From Ktedonobacteria bacterium brp13 (GTDB lineage: Bacteria > Chloroflexota > Ktedonobacteria > Ktedonobacterales > Ktedonobacteraceae): DNA of 64,000 nucleotides. The position numbers and the translations under genes were made by a program. The stretch spans positions 6,861,485 through 6,925,484 of the forward strand of contig AP024096.1 of the NCBI GenBank assembly GCA_015099395.1, read 5' to 3'. The notes under the pieces were generated by a model. That model was not told the DNA's origin and did not search any database. It worked only from the letters and a program-made list of their open reading frames with translations. Of this stretch, positions 27,855 through 36,265 are shown piece after piece (the first letter of the stretch is position 1; every line of letters begins with the position of its first letter).

Positions 27855-28051
27855 TCTAATGGAATTGAGGAAATGTACCTCACTTTAGCCTCTTCTCCGA
27901 TGAGTATACCAGTAGCAGGCGCAAATGGTAGGATGTAAATAAACACCCTGATCATTCACACCGTGTTTTCTACCATTCTGTTATATAACCTCATGAACAA
28001 TTACAATCTGCTTAAACTTGCGCCTCAGGCGCATGGAAGGCAGATTGAGGA
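27855..28051. other. Control region between two Xre genes
   Basis: About 200 bp with an interrupted inverted repeat (AAATGGTAG and AAACAC with GTGTTT and CTACCATT, about 27923-27985), which may be an operator or a hairpin. No gene is seen. Confidence 0.4.
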
Positions 28052-28261
28052 ATGATCCGCTTGAAAATAAAAGAGGTTGCTGCATTGAAGGGATTCAGTC
28101 AGAGGCAATTGATATTGAGATCTGGTGTTGACGTCAGAATAATAAAAAGAGTGTTGCGCGACCCATACACCAATATCACATTGCACACGTTGGACAAATT
28201 TGCAAAGGTTCTGGGGGTTGGTGCTGACATGCTCATTGAAAGCGTGCCAGATCCTGAATAA
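28052..28261 (+). CDS. Second Xre/Cro-family HTH regulator
   Basis: A 69-residue HTH protein that aligns over its whole length with the regulator at 27627 (LKIKEVAALKGFSQRQL; TLDKFAKVLGVGADMLI). The two look like a tandem duplication or a CI/Cro-like pair. The start has TTGAGGA just upstream. It is followed at once by a strong terminator. Confidence 0.85.
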   Translation: MIRLKIKEVAALKGFSQRQLILRSGVDVRIIKRVLRDPYTNITLHTLDKFAKVLGVGADMLIESVPDPE

Positions 28262-28266
28262 GCAAT

Positions 28267-28309
28267 AAAAAAGAAGACTACTGAGGGAGATCTAGTAGCC
28301 TTCTTTTTT
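28267..28309. terminator. Bidirectional terminator
   Basis: A 16-bp stem with one mismatch (AAAAAAGAAGACTACT with AGTAGCCTTCTTTTTT) around a short loop has A- and T-runs on its two sides. Confidence 0.88.
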
Positions 28310-28408
28310 ATCCTGAGAAGAATGAGAACCAATGCTGTCTGTAGAATACCATGTTATGCATTGCAGTGCAATGTACTGCTACTTCTACTTATCTACCCTT
28401 GCAAGGGG

Positions 28409-29116
28409 TTAGTGAGAGTAGAGCGGGCGTAGCTCTCCACCATTACGGCTACATGCGCCGCTCACACCTCCACTATGAGAATACTTTCCACTGACACACT
28501 CGTCTACATAGCCATTCGTACTTGTCCAGAAGGTGCTCACGCATGCGAAGTAGCTACAGAAGTCTGCATTCGGATTGTAAAGGAGACTGCCAGGCGTGAA
28601 GTTATAGCCCCACGGATTGCCGTTTACTCCAGCTGGCGGAGCTGGTGCTTGTGTAGGAGCTGGGGCCGGTGGTGCTTGCGTAGGCGCTGGTGCTGGTGGT
28701 TGTGTCGCAGTGGGCGCCTGTGCAGGCTGTTGTGTTGGCTGTGTCTGCGCGACGACCTTGGGCTTCGGTGTGCTCGTTGGCTTTGGCTTCACTGTTGGCG
28801 TTGCGTGAGGTGTAGACGTCGCCGTCGCTGCAACGCGTGGCGTTGACTGTGTTGATGCCTGGGCGGGTTGATTTGGTTTGTTCGCTGTCGGAAATGCAGT
28901 TGTGCAGAGTCCGCATAAAGCTAAGACGCCGATCAGAGCCAGGCAGCCGATGCCAGCTTTTGTACGGCGACGTTGTCGTCGGAACCATCCTGTTTTCTTC
29001 GGTGGTGCTGGAGGTTGCTGCATTGGCTGATACGAGTTGGGCATGGTGTTTTGATAAGAGTTGGGCGTGTTTTGGTAGGGATTTTGATAGGGATCCTGAT
29101 TGAAGTTGTTCGACAT
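28409..29116 (-). CDS. Proline-rich membrane protein with DUF3761-like tail
   Basis: A 235-residue protein. An Asn/Gln/Pro/Tyr-rich cytoplasmic head (about 45 residues) leads into a basic patch and one transmembrane helix (GIGCLALIGVLALCGLC). A Thr/Pro/Ala-rich stalk with repeated APTQAP units follows. The C-terminal 60 residues carry four Cys and end in GKYSHSGGVSGACSRNGG, resembling DUF3761. It should display this small domain outside the cell. Its place next to the regulators and integrase, away from structural genes, suggests expression in the lysogen. The CCCTTGCAAGGG palindrome directly follows its stop codon. Confidence 0.75.
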   Translation of the reverse strand: MSNNFNQDPYQNPYQNTPNSYQNTMPNSYQPMQQPPAPPKKTGWFRRQRRRTKAGIGCLALIGVLALCGLCTTAFPTANKPNQPAQASTQSTPRVAATATSTPHATPTVKPKPTSTPKPKVVAQTQPTQQPAQAPTATQPPAPAPTQAPPAPAPTQAPAPPAGVNGNPWGYNFTPGSLLYNPNADFCSYFACVSTFWTSTNGYVDECVSGKYSHSGGVSGACSRNGGELRPLYSH

Positions 29117-29241
29117 TGATTTCCTTCCATAGATATACTTTTATGCATTGCGCGCAATAGTATAAACGGATGAGTCATAGAATAGTAAAATAAAAGAGAG
29201 ATCACTTTTATGATGATCTCTCTTCTTTCCCTTGCAAGGGA

Positions 29242-30735
29242 TTATATAAGTTGTCGCGACTTGCCACCCAGGTCATCTGCAATCGCCATGAACTGCTCTA
29301 ATGCATTTTGTAAATCTTCGATGATACTGGCGGCGATCTCGGCTGGTGGTGGAAGATTGTCGGTTCCCTCCAGACTCTGATCACGTAGCCAGAAGAGATC
29401 CAGGCTGAGCTTGTCTCGTTTACTAAGCTCTTCGTAGCTGAAACAGCGGAACCGCTCGCTCTCGTGCCTCTGGCGTCGATCGAAAGAGTTATAGCAAGTA
29501 ATGAAGTCCGCTAAATGCTCTTCTTTCAATGGATTAGTGCGTAAGGTAAAGTTCATGTTGGTACGCAGATCATAAACCCAGAGCTGTTCAGTCTGTGCAT
29601 TGAAGCTGGCCTGGTGCTTATCAAAAAAGAGTACGTTCGCTTTGACGCCCTGGGCATAGAAGATGCCCGTTGGCAAGCGTAGCATCGTATGCACATCGCA
29701 GTTCTGTAGCAGGTTACGACGAATAGTCTCACCAGCACCACCCTCAAAGAGGACGTTGTCAGGCACAACAACGGCTGCTCTTCCATTCGTTTTGAGCAAT
29801 TTATAGATATGCTGTACGAAGTTCAACTGCTTATTGCTCGTTGTGGCCCAGAAGTCATCTCGACTGATGTTTGCGGCTTCGCGTTCACTGCTCTTCTTGC
29901 CATTTTTAGGACCCAGGCTCAAGCTGCTCTTGCGTCCAAAGGGTGGATTGGATAGAACCATATCAAAGCGCTCGCTCGGTTTGGCGCGCAGACTATCGAC
30001 AACATGAATCGATGGTTCTTCTGCATGCTCATCACCAATACCATGCAGGAACATATTCATGACACAGAGTCGCGCGGTACTATCAACGATCTCCCAGCCC
30101 TGAAACGCATCGTTCTTTAAGAAACGACTCGCTTCACGATCCATATCAGGATGCTGGGCAGAGATGTAATCATGAGCCGCTAATAAGAAGCCCCCTGTTC
30201 CGCAGGCAGGATCGCAGATTGTTTGCATCGTCGAAGGCTGCATAACCTCAACAATGGCTCTGATCAGTTCACGCGGAGTAAAATATTGACCGGCACCACT
30301 CTTGGTATCTTCGGCATTCTTCTCCAGTAGACCTTCATAGGCATCGCCCTTCACATCGGCCTCCAAATTGAGCCAGTTAATACCACCGATGAGATCGACA
30401 ATTAAACGCCGTAGATGGGCCGGGTTCTGGATCTTATTAATGGCTTTGCGAAAAATAACACCCAGCATCCCTTCTTCCCTGCCCAGTTTCTCCAGCACAA
30501 GCCGATAGTGGCTCTCCAGCGCATCACCATCTTTTGCGCAGAGGCTTTGCCAGTTTAAGTCCTCTGGAATGCGCGGCGTTTCGCCTGGTTGCAACAACTC
30601 CTGTTCATCAGCCATCTTGAGAAAGAGTAGATAGGTAAGTTGCTCGACGTAATCACCATAGGACATGCCATCATCGCGCAAAATATTACAATAATTCCAG
30701 AGCTTCTGAACAATATATTGTGTATGGGTGCTCAT
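29242..30735 (-). CDS. hsdM: Orphan type I-like N6-adenine DNA methyltransferase (HsdM)
   Basis: A 497-residue methyltransferase. An HsdM N-terminal helical domain (about 10-125) precedes the SAM-binding DPACGTGGFLLAA and the catalytic NPPFG motif. The domain order matches HsdM of type I restriction systems, but no HsdS or HsdR gene lies in the window. It may therefore act with host specificity subunits, or modify phage DNA against restriction. The start at 30735 follows GAGAGGAAGG; the ORF could extend by 10 codons, but that part runs through a palindrome. Palindromes flank it on both sides (29229 and 30757), each touching a stop codon. Confidence 0.9.
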   Translation of the reverse strand: MSTHTQYIVQKLWNYCNILRDDGMSYGDYVEQLTYLLFLKMADEQELLQPGETPRIPEDLNWQSLCAKDGDALESHYRLVLEKLGREEGMLGVIFRKAINKIQNPAHLRRLIVDLIGGINWLNLEADVKGDAYEGLLEKNAEDTKSGAGQYFTPRELIRAIVEVMQPSTMQTICDPACGTGGFLLAAHDYISAQHPDMDREASRFLKNDAFQGWEIVDSTARLCVMNMFLHGIGDEHAEEPSIHVVDSLRAKPSERFDMVLSNPPFGRKSSLSLGPKNGKKSSEREAANISRDDFWATTSNKQLNFVQHIYKLLKTNGRAAVVVPDNVLFEGGAGETIRRNLLQNCDVHTMLRLPTGIFYAQGVKANVLFFDKHQASFNAQTEQLWVYDLRTNMNFTLRTNPLKEEHLADFITCYNSFDRRQRHESERFRCFSYEELSKRDKLSLDLFWLRDQSLEGTDNLPPPAEIAASIIEDLQNALEQFMAIADDLGGKSRQLI

Positions 30736-30768
30736 AAAGGTATCCTTCCTCTCATTCCCTTGCAAGGG

Positions 30769-31656
30769 TTATATCTTTAAGAATTGTGTAGAGCTGGTAT
30801 TTGGGCGAACGTGCACATACTTCGCTGTCGTCTGGATACTTTTATGCCCCAGCGTCTCCTTGACGAGCGTGAGGGCAGCGCCATTCTCAATGCTATGGGT
30901 TGCGTGTGCATGGCGCATCCAGTGCGGTGAGACGTTGCCAGTGATGTCAGCGCGGCGAGCTGCAGCATGCACAATGCGATGGATCTGAGATTCATCCAGG
31001 CGACGCGACTTCGCGCCTGATCGCGATCTGGCCTGTCGAGATTGAAAGACATAGGTATCAGCTGCGTCATCTGGTTTCTTGAGTGCGACCACTTCTCGCC
31101 AGGTCTCCTGATCAAGTAATACATAGCGTGTTTTCTTGCCTTTGCCATAGATCGCAACCTGGCCAGCCTCAGTACGATTCTGCACATGTCGCCATTGCAG
31201 ATCACAGAGCTCAGCTTCTCGCAGACCTGCACGATACAGCAAGATCAGAATTGCATGATTGCGCGGGTTGGTCTCCAGTGCGAACATCTTTGCAATCTGC
31301 TGCTCGGAGAGAATGCGCTCGGCCAACGTATCTTCAATCTTTGGCAGTTTGACGACTGCGCCGACATTGAATTGCAAGTAGCCAATCTTGACACCAAAGC
31401 TCAGAGCACTTTTGACCGCGGCAATTGTCCGGGCCTGTGATGTCGGCTTGAGATTGCCCAGACTATCAATGAAGTTCTGGAAGTCTTCCAGTGTCACCCC
31501 TTGCAAGGGTTTCTGCACATATGTGTAAAACTTGTGGATATCTGCACGATAAGCGCGTTGTGTCTTCTCACTTTTGCCATGCAGCCACATCTCAATAAAT
31601 TTCTTGTCTATCTGTGCAATCGTTGGGAATTGATCCACTGGCATGATGTTAGTCAT
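30769..31656 (-). CDS. int: Phage integrase, tyrosine recombinase
   Basis: A 295-residue XerC/D-like integrase with a SAM-like N-terminal domain (about 15-95). All catalytic residues are present: Arg146 in AGLREAEL, His245 and Arg248 in HWMRHAHATH, His271 in LGHKS and nucleophile Tyr280 in AKYVHV. It should insert and, with an accessory factor, excise the prophage, presumably at tRNA-Arg about 5.3 kb to the left. That spacing is wide for an integrase and its site. The palindrome at 31498 lies inside the gene, coding KPLQGVT. The gene overlaps the upstream small gene by a few bases. Confidence 0.93.
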   Translation of the reverse strand: MTNIMPVDQFPTIAQIDKKFIEMWLHGKSEKTQRAYRADIHKFYTYVQKPLQGVTLEDFQNFIDSLGNLKPTSQARTIAAVKSALSFGVKIGYLQFNVGAVVKLPKIEDTLAERILSEQQIAKMFALETNPRNHAILILLYRAGLREAELCDLQWRHVQNRTEAGQVAIYGKGKKTRYVLLDQETWREVVALKKPDDAADTYVFQSRQARSRSGAKSRRLDESQIHRIVHAAARRADITGNVSPHWMRHAHATHSIENGAALTLVKETLGHKSIQTTAKYVHVRPNTSSTQFLKI

Positions 31657-31858
31657 TTAACACTAACCAACCTTTGTGTAGAAGTTCTAATTCAAGATTT
31701 TTTATGGTTTGTGGGTCTAATCCTGTGCCAGATGTCATGCGTTGTATGGTTGGGTTTCCTTCATAAAGAAATTTTGCAACCATAAACATTTTCTCCTGAG
31801 TTGTTAGATTGCTCTCCATCATTTCCCAGCATCTCATTTGAAATTCTCGTCCATCCAT
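31649..31858 (-). CDS. Small HTH-like phage protein
   Basis: A 69-residue protein with a likely helix-turn-helix (KFLYEGNPTIQRMTSGTGLD, then PQTIKNLELELLHKG). Its stop overlaps the start of int, so it is translationally coupled to the integrase and might act as a directionality or control factor. That role is inferred from position only. Confidence 0.65.
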   Translation of the reverse strand: MDGREFQMRCWEMMESNLTTQEKMFMVAKFLYEGNPTIQRMTSGTGLDPQTIKNLELELLHKGWLVLND

Positions 31859-31922
31859 ATTGTCCCCTTTAGTATATTCTCTACTTCAGAATAACACTAA
31901 TTATCATGCACTCATTTTACCA

Positions 31923-31952
31923 TAAAAAGCCCTATTTGCAACAAGCATAGGG
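31923..31952 (-). terminator. Terminator of the leftward early operon
   Basis: Read leftward, CCCTAT and ATAGGG pair around an 11-nt loop and run into CTTTTTATGG. The short stem makes it a weak but plausible terminator. Confidence 0.55.
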
Positions 31953-32007
31953 TGTTCAATCCGCCTGTAGAGCGGTGTTATGCTGTATGTACATCCATTC
32001 ATTACAA

Positions 32008-32023
32008 GTACGTACATACGTAC
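32008..32023. promoter_or_regulatory. Inverted repeat GTACGTA-CA-TACGTAC
   Basis: Perfect 7-bp arms about 145 bp upstream of the small HTH gene and int. It is a candidate operator. Confidence 0.4.
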
Positions 32024-32047
32024 AAGATAGGCGCGAGGTGGCGGATA

Positions 32048-32272
32048 TTATTCCGCCTGATTGTCATAATTTGGAAGTGGCGCTTTGCCCATGCAATGGA
32101 TATTCATAGTGATCTCTCTGTCAGAGAGTGGAGGCATGTCGATGAAGAATTGACTGATCACTCCCATCTCCTCGTCTTCTGGATCTGGTTCGTGGCGATG
32201 CAGCCAGATCTCAAAATCAAGTCTCTTCAACTGGAGCCAAAAGTGAATGCGAGAGAAAAGAGTATTCATCAC
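32048..32272 (-). CDS. Small early phage protein, unknown
   Basis: A 74-residue protein with an amphipathic, aromatic-rich N-terminus (FSRIHFWLQLKRLDFEIWLHRH) and no known domain. Its start overlaps the stop of the upstream gene (ATGA), so it is coupled to it. It is the last gene of the leftward early operon. Confidence 0.65.
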   Translation of the reverse strand: MMNTLFSRIHFWLQLKRLDFEIWLHRHEPDPEDEEMGVISQFFIDMPPLSDREITMNIHCMGKAPLPNYDNQAE

Positions 32273-32589
32273 TTCACCTGTACTTCTCTGACCATTGTTT
32301 GATTGCCGTTGGTAAAGTGTGCATACTCACCACTGTCCAGCAGGATGCATTCACATTGCGCAGTTGGGTGACTGGAATAGCGATACTCAGATTTGACAGC
32401 ATAGACGCCATCATCAGTAACAAAGACAGCGCCTGGTCGCAATTCAAGCAAGGTTATTCTTTTGTCGTCGTGTATGTCGTATTCTTTTCCATCAATGACA
32501 AGCGTTACCTTTGATCCTGCCTGAATCTGATTAATGTAGTAATATGTCTGGCCATTGATCATGAGTTGTATTTTTTGCATGCTCATCAT
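32269..32589 (-). CDS. Early phage protein, unknown
   Basis: A 106-residue protein predicted to be rich in beta strands (LMINGQTYYYINQI, VTLVIDGKEYDI). Its start overlaps the stop of the zinc-ribbon gene. No family is recognised. Later in-frame ATG codons at residues 2 and 4 are also possible starts. Confidence 0.65.
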   Translation of the reverse strand: MMSMQKIQLMINGQTYYYINQIQAGSKVTLVIDGKEYDIHDDKRITLLELRPGAVFVTDDGVYAVKSEYRYSSHPTAQCECILLDSGEYAHFTNGNQTMVREVQVK

Positions 32590-32819
32590 TTCACCTCATG
32601 CGCTGGCCAGGTGCGAGTCAACTGCACGACATATGCAGGTGTCTTGCTGCCATAGGGCTGCTTCCTGACTTCAAAGATCTTTCCGCATGTGCAGATGTGT
32701 TTGCCATAGATTGTCGTCATCATCTCATGCTGGCAGTTGGGACACGTCCATTCTGTGACCCAGGTTGATGTCGATGTGGATTCAATTTCTGTTTCATGCT
32801 GCTGATCAGTATTATTCAT
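32586..32819 (-). CDS. Small zinc-ribbon phage protein
   Basis: A 77-residue protein. CPNC at about residue 25 and CTCG at about 42 form a probable zinc ribbon (WTCPNCQHEMM ... HICTCGKIF), flanked by a Ser/Thr-rich N-terminus. It may bind nucleic acid or a host protein. It is coupled by overlap to the gene downstream. Confidence 0.7.
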   Translation of the reverse strand: MNNTDQQHETEIESTSTSTWVTEWTCPNCQHEMMTTIYGKHICTCGKIFEVRKQPYGSKTPAYVVQLTRTWPAHEVK

Positions 32820-32837
32820 AATTTATTTTATCTTTCA

Positions 32838-33134
32838 TTATAAAGAATACTTTTGTGTATAGATACGAGCGCGCCTGGTGCTGATCTTATGACGATGAGC
32901 ACCAATAGGCATTCTGGTTGGCAGCGGTCCGATGAGTTGCGAACGCATGCTGAAAGATAGCGCAGTCTCTAGTCCCTGTGCTTCTCGCTGCTTTAGCCAT
33001 TGCCATAGTGGTTTTCCTACATACAAAGTCAGCGTGTTGGGCGTAGCAGATTGTGCAGTGTTTTCTGGATCTGCTATGAGCTGATCATCCTGCCCGATCA
33101 CATAATGTTGACTGACTTGCTGCTCATTGCTCAT
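32838..33134 (-). CDS. Early phage protein, unknown
   Basis: A 98-residue protein with a basic C-terminal tail (HRHKISTRRARIYTQKY) that could bind nucleic acid. No domain is recognised. Its start overlaps the upstream gene's stop by 4 bp. Confidence 0.6.
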   Translation of the reverse strand: MSNEQQVSQHYVIGQDDQLIADPENTAQSATPNTLTLYVGKPLWQWLKQREAQGLETALSFSMRSQLIGPLPTRMPIGAHRHKISTRRARIYTQKYSL

Positions 33135-33463
33135 TTATTTATAGCCTCTTCACATTTCTGTCTGTCTGTGCATACTTGTGCTTTAAAAACGTCATTACAG
33201 GTCAGGGTTGAGGAATGCTCTGCATGCTCATCACAGATCCACCGGCAACAAATCATACATTGGTGATCTGCTCGCTTTTGACAAATGTGACAGTTCATGA
33301 ATGTATCATCTTTATTCTTTGCTCGCTCTTCCTCTTCTTGCAATGCCTGTTGCTGTCGTTCGGCAATTGCAAGTGTTTGCTGTTGGATATCTCTGGTTAT
33401 CTCATTGCTCTCTTCAAGCGCATTCGCAATGCGTGCAAGCACTGCCAGTAGTTTTTTACTCAC
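33131..33463 (-). CDS. Coiled-coil protein with Cys/His zinc-binding domain
   Basis: A 110-residue protein. The first 55 residues are helical and likely coiled coil (LEESNEITRDIQQQTLAIAE). The rest carries a B-box-like Cys/His pattern (CHICQKRADHQCMICCRWICDEHAEH). Such a fold usually mediates protein contacts. It overlaps the HTH gene upstream by 4 bp. Confidence 0.68.
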   Translation of the reverse strand: MSKKLLAVLARIANALEESNEITRDIQQQTLAIAERQQQALQEEEERAKNKDDTFMNCHICQKRADHQCMICCRWICDEHAEHSSTLTCNDVFKAQVCTDRQKCEEAINK

Positions 33464-33948
33464 ATTCTTTTCCTTTCCAGTGTCTCGCGATCTTGCTCCG
33501 CCTGCTGTGCGCGCTGCTCGGCAAGGGTGGCAAGGTGTTCAATCTGTGCAAGTTCTTCATTGGTCAGGTACTGCAGTAGGCGCTTAGAGATTGGACCTTC
33601 TTGCCCTTGCAAGGGTTGATCTGACTGTACTTGTTCAGGCGCGACACGATCAAGCACGAGCTGGGCCGCTTTGAGTCTGACTGATGGTGAGTCTTCAAGC
33701 GCCAAACTATCTTCAAGCGCCTGGATTGCTTTTGTGGAGAGCGCTTTGATTTGCTCTCTCACATGTGTTGCGACATCCTGTTTGACTGCCAGAAGCGATT
33801 CGGCAACATGTGGGCGTGTGAGCCATCGCTTGATGGTCCTGCTACTGATATTCATCAGTCTGGCTGTTTCTTCATGTGACTTGCCTGTTGCCAGATGTTG
33901 GACAAGTTCAGCCTCTTCAGTTGTCAGCCCATGGACAGATTCAGACAT
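33460..33948 (-). CDS. HTH protein resembling small terminase subunits
   Basis: A 162-residue protein. A LuxR/homeodomain-like HTH (LATGKSHEETARLMNISSRTIKRWL) is followed by a helical segment typical of phage HTH/small-terminase proteins (SPSVRLKAAQLVLDRVAPEQ) and a Gln/Glu-rich coiled tail. Small terminases normally sit next to the large subunit, which is not in the window, so a regulatory role is equally possible. The start at 33948 is one of two in-frame ATGs. The palindrome at 33604 codes QPLQGQ inside the gene. Confidence 0.65.
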   Translation of the reverse strand: MSESVHGLTTEEAELVQHLATGKSHEETARLMNISSRTIKRWLTRPHVAESLLAVKQDVATHVREQIKALSTKAIQALEDSLALEDSPSVRLKAAQLVLDRVAPEQVQSDQPLQGQEGPISKRLLQYLTNEELAQIEHLATLAEQRAQQAEQDRETLERKRM

Positions 33949-34081
33949 GTTTTTGACATTTCGTGACAAAATTAACAAATTTCATGACACCAGTATAGCA
34001 GAATGAGCACATCCGAACAACTGTATGTATCTACAAGTAAGTGCAAAAAAGTCGCCTGATCATTCCGACCAGGCAGATATG

Positions 34082-34627
34082 TTACTTGTTCTGTGCGAGC
34101 CAGTCAGGGGAGCGCACAAAGGTGATCGTGGTCTTGCCCTTATTGCCAACAGCACCTGCTACCAGGCCAACAGGGCCAAGCAGTAGTCCTCCTGCAATTG
34201 CCTTGCCAGCTGAAAACTTACCATTACGCGCTGCGAGATCCTGAGGCATCCAGCCATGCTGTGCAGCGGCTTCGACGTCCTTCTGCATCTTTTTCTTGTC
34301 TTTGTATTCTTCGATATGGGTCAGGGCGCGAGCGTCGTGATACCACTCTTTGCCAGTAATGACATTCGTTTGGAGATGCGGGAAGATTGCTTCAACTTTC
34401 GCGAAGTTCTGTTTGGTGACTGTATCCGCGGTAAATGTGCCCTGGGTGGTAAAGATAGTCACATCGACACTCATCATAGAACCCGGTTGCGTCGTGAGCT
34501 TTGTCACATTGGCACATGGCACTTGCCAGGCGATCTTATTAAATGGTGCAACCACTCTTATCACGCCTTCTTCCAAGACCTGCAGCTTACCTTGCTTGCA
34601 GACTACATTAACTAATTCGTTTGACAT
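34082..34627 (-). CDS. PH-like-domain phage protein with glycine-rich helix
   Basis: A 181-residue protein. The N-terminal half is beta-rich (GVIRVVAPFNKIAWQVPCANV; DVTIFTTQGTFTAD) and looks like a bacterial PH-type domain. A charged linker leads to a glycine-rich hydrophobic segment (AIAGGLLLGPVGLVAGAVG) that may insert into or touch the membrane. The start follows AAGGATGAG. Function is unknown. Confidence 0.7.
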   Translation of the reverse strand: MSNELVNVVCKQGKLQVLEEGVIRVVAPFNKIAWQVPCANVTKLTTQPGSMMSVDVTIFTTQGTFTADTVTKQNFAKVEAIFPHLQTNVITGKEWYHDARALTHIEEYKDKKKMQKDVEAAAQHGWMPQDLAARNGKFSAGKAIAGGLLLGPVGLVAGAVGNKGKTTITFVRSPDWLAQNK

Positions 34628-34689
34628 TGTCTCATCCTTCTTTCATATACTTCTATGTAGTGTAAACGGATGAGAGGGCATTTTGTAAA

Positions 34690-34736
34690 ACAAAAACAGG
34701 AATACATCGCAAGGGTAACAAAGCGTGTATTCCTGT
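34690..34736 (-). terminator. Terminator after phage dnaN
   Basis: Perfect 11-bp arms ACAGGAATACA and TGTATTCCTGT (34696-34706, 34726-34736) are followed on the leftward strand by TTTTTGTTTT. Confidence 0.85.
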
Positions 34737-34780
34737 CTCTACTTATAACTATGGAGATCTGTAAGAAAAGCGGAAAGCAA

Positions 34781-35920
34781 TCAGCGATTTGTGCTCATTG
34801 GCATAATGATATAGGTGTAGTCAGTTGATCCGACCGGCTTGACAGCACACGGCCGAGCAGGCGAGATAAGCTCCATCGCCAGTTTGGGCGAGCCGATCAC
34901 ACCCAGGACCTCGCCCAAATATCGGGCGTTTAATATAATTTCCTGGTCAGGCCCGTCGATGCCAGCGCCGATCGTCGTGATATTGTTGCCGACATCTTCA
35001 GCCGTCGCCTCCAGGGTGAGCGTGTCATTGGACGCTTTGAACCGAACGATATTCGCACTATCGCGCGCGAATGGCTGCACTGACTTCAGGGCCGCTGCGA
35101 TCTCTTTGGTCTCCACTACGATGCGCGTTTTATGCTCCAGTGGGATTGCAGCCTTGATATTAGGGAATGTGCCTTCAATCAGACGCGAGACCAGATCGAT
35201 CTGCTCAGTGTGGAATAAGACCTGACTGCGATTGGTCGTCACGATCATCTGTACAGTCCCTTCAGCGGGCAAGATACGCGCCAACTCACTGAGTGAACGT
35301 GCTGGTATGATGACGCTGCTGGGCACGCCTTCATACCCTTGCAGGGGTAAACCAACGACGCGATGTGCAAGGCGGAATGCATCTGCGCCTGAGAACGTGA
35401 GAGTGCTAGCACCATCATATGTACCGCCATGCACTTCAACGAGCACACCAGTGAGCACCGGTCGTGCATCGTCGTCAGCTGCTGCGATGACCACTTGTGC
35501 AATCATCTCCTTCAGCTGGCCTGCTTCCAACACTATTGGATTCTCTCCACCTTCTGCACCAGCGATGTGCGGGAATTCCTCAGGGTCCATACCTTTAATA
35601 TTGGCCTTACTGCCAGTGCTCTTTACTTTGATATCGTGTGAATCTTCCTCCACAATCAATTCAACCTGGCCAGCGCGCAAGCTGGTTACCAGGTCAGTAA
35701 AGGTTTTAGCAGGCACGGTGGTCGAGCCCTCTTCAAAGACTTCAGCATCAATTGTGCAGGTTATGCCAATCTCCAGGTTGGTCGCCGAGAGCTTCAAGTG
35801 GCCCTGCTCTGCCTGGATCAATATGTTTGCCAATATCGGCAAGGTGCTGCGACTTGAGACCGCATGACTGACAGTTGAGAGTGCTTTGGCCAGATCGGCC
35901 TGTTTGCATGTGATTTTCAT
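34781..35920 (-). CDS. dnaN: Phage-encoded DNA polymerase III sliding clamp
   Basis: A 379-residue beta clamp of normal length with three domains. Recognisable stretches are LAKALSTVSHAVSSRSTLPIL, ATNLEIGITC and SVIIPARSLSEL, and the C-terminus ends in YIIMPMSTNR. It encircles DNA and tethers the replicative polymerase. No phage DNA polymerase is visible here, so this clamp may serve to recruit or compete for the host enzyme. A palindrome (35336) codes GLPLQGYEG within the gene. It belongs to the leftward early operon. Confidence 0.95.
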   Translation of the reverse strand: MKITCKQADLAKALSTVSHAVSSRSTLPILANILIQAEQGHLKLSATNLEIGITCTIDAEVFEEGSTTVPAKTFTDLVTSLRAGQVELIVEEDSHDIKVKSTGSKANIKGMDPEEFPHIAGAEGGENPIVLEAGQLKEMIAQVVIAAADDDARPVLTGVLVEVHGGTYDGASTLTFSGADAFRLAHRVVGLPLQGYEGVPSSVIIPARSLSELARILPAEGTVQMIVTTNRSQVLFHTEQIDLVSRLIEGTFPNIKAAIPLEHKTRIVVETKEIAAALKSVQPFARDSANIVRFKASNDTLTLEATAEDVGNNITTIGAGIDGPDQEIILNARYLGEVLGVIGSPKLAMELISPARPCAVKPVGSTDYTYIIMPMSTNR

Positions 35921-35944
35921 AATGTTTATTGCTCGCTTTCTTTT

Positions 35945-36265
35945 TTAGAATAAGGGCATTTGTTTTGCAGACTGTCTGATTTCATTAATAAGATCGATAA
36001 TGTCGAATTGGAGAATACAGGGTTGGTCATCCAGTTGCGTCACAACGACGCGATACCGATTGAAGGTGTGGAGCTTGTCGAACACGCGGCTGCTCCCTCC
36101 AACCTGAACTTTATGATTCCAACTTATTCGTCCCATGTGGCCTTCTGTCATTTGTTCAGGTGTATCACCGCGGGCGACATGCACCTGGATAAAGTCCATA
36201 GCGATGTGCCGCGCCTGGTTCACATCAACATTATGAGGATTGATGTTTTCTGATGTGCTGCTCAT
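35945..36265 (-). CDS. Early phage protein, unknown
   Basis: A 106-residue protein with no recognised domain; the second half is predicted to be beta-rich (YRVVVTQLDDQPCILQFDI). It lies 24 bp before dnaN and overlaps the stop of the membrane-protein gene upstream by 4 bp. Confidence 0.65.
   Translation of the reverse strand: MSSTSENINPHNVDVNQARHIAMDFIQVHVARGDTPEQMTEGHMGRISWNHKVQVGGSSRVFDKLHTFNRYRVVVTQLDDQPCILQFDIIDLINEIRQSAKQMPLF

Noticed and set aside
33460..33948. Firm call of small terminase subunit
   Set aside because: Sequence features fit, but the gene is far from packaging genes and in an early operon, so only resemblance is stated.
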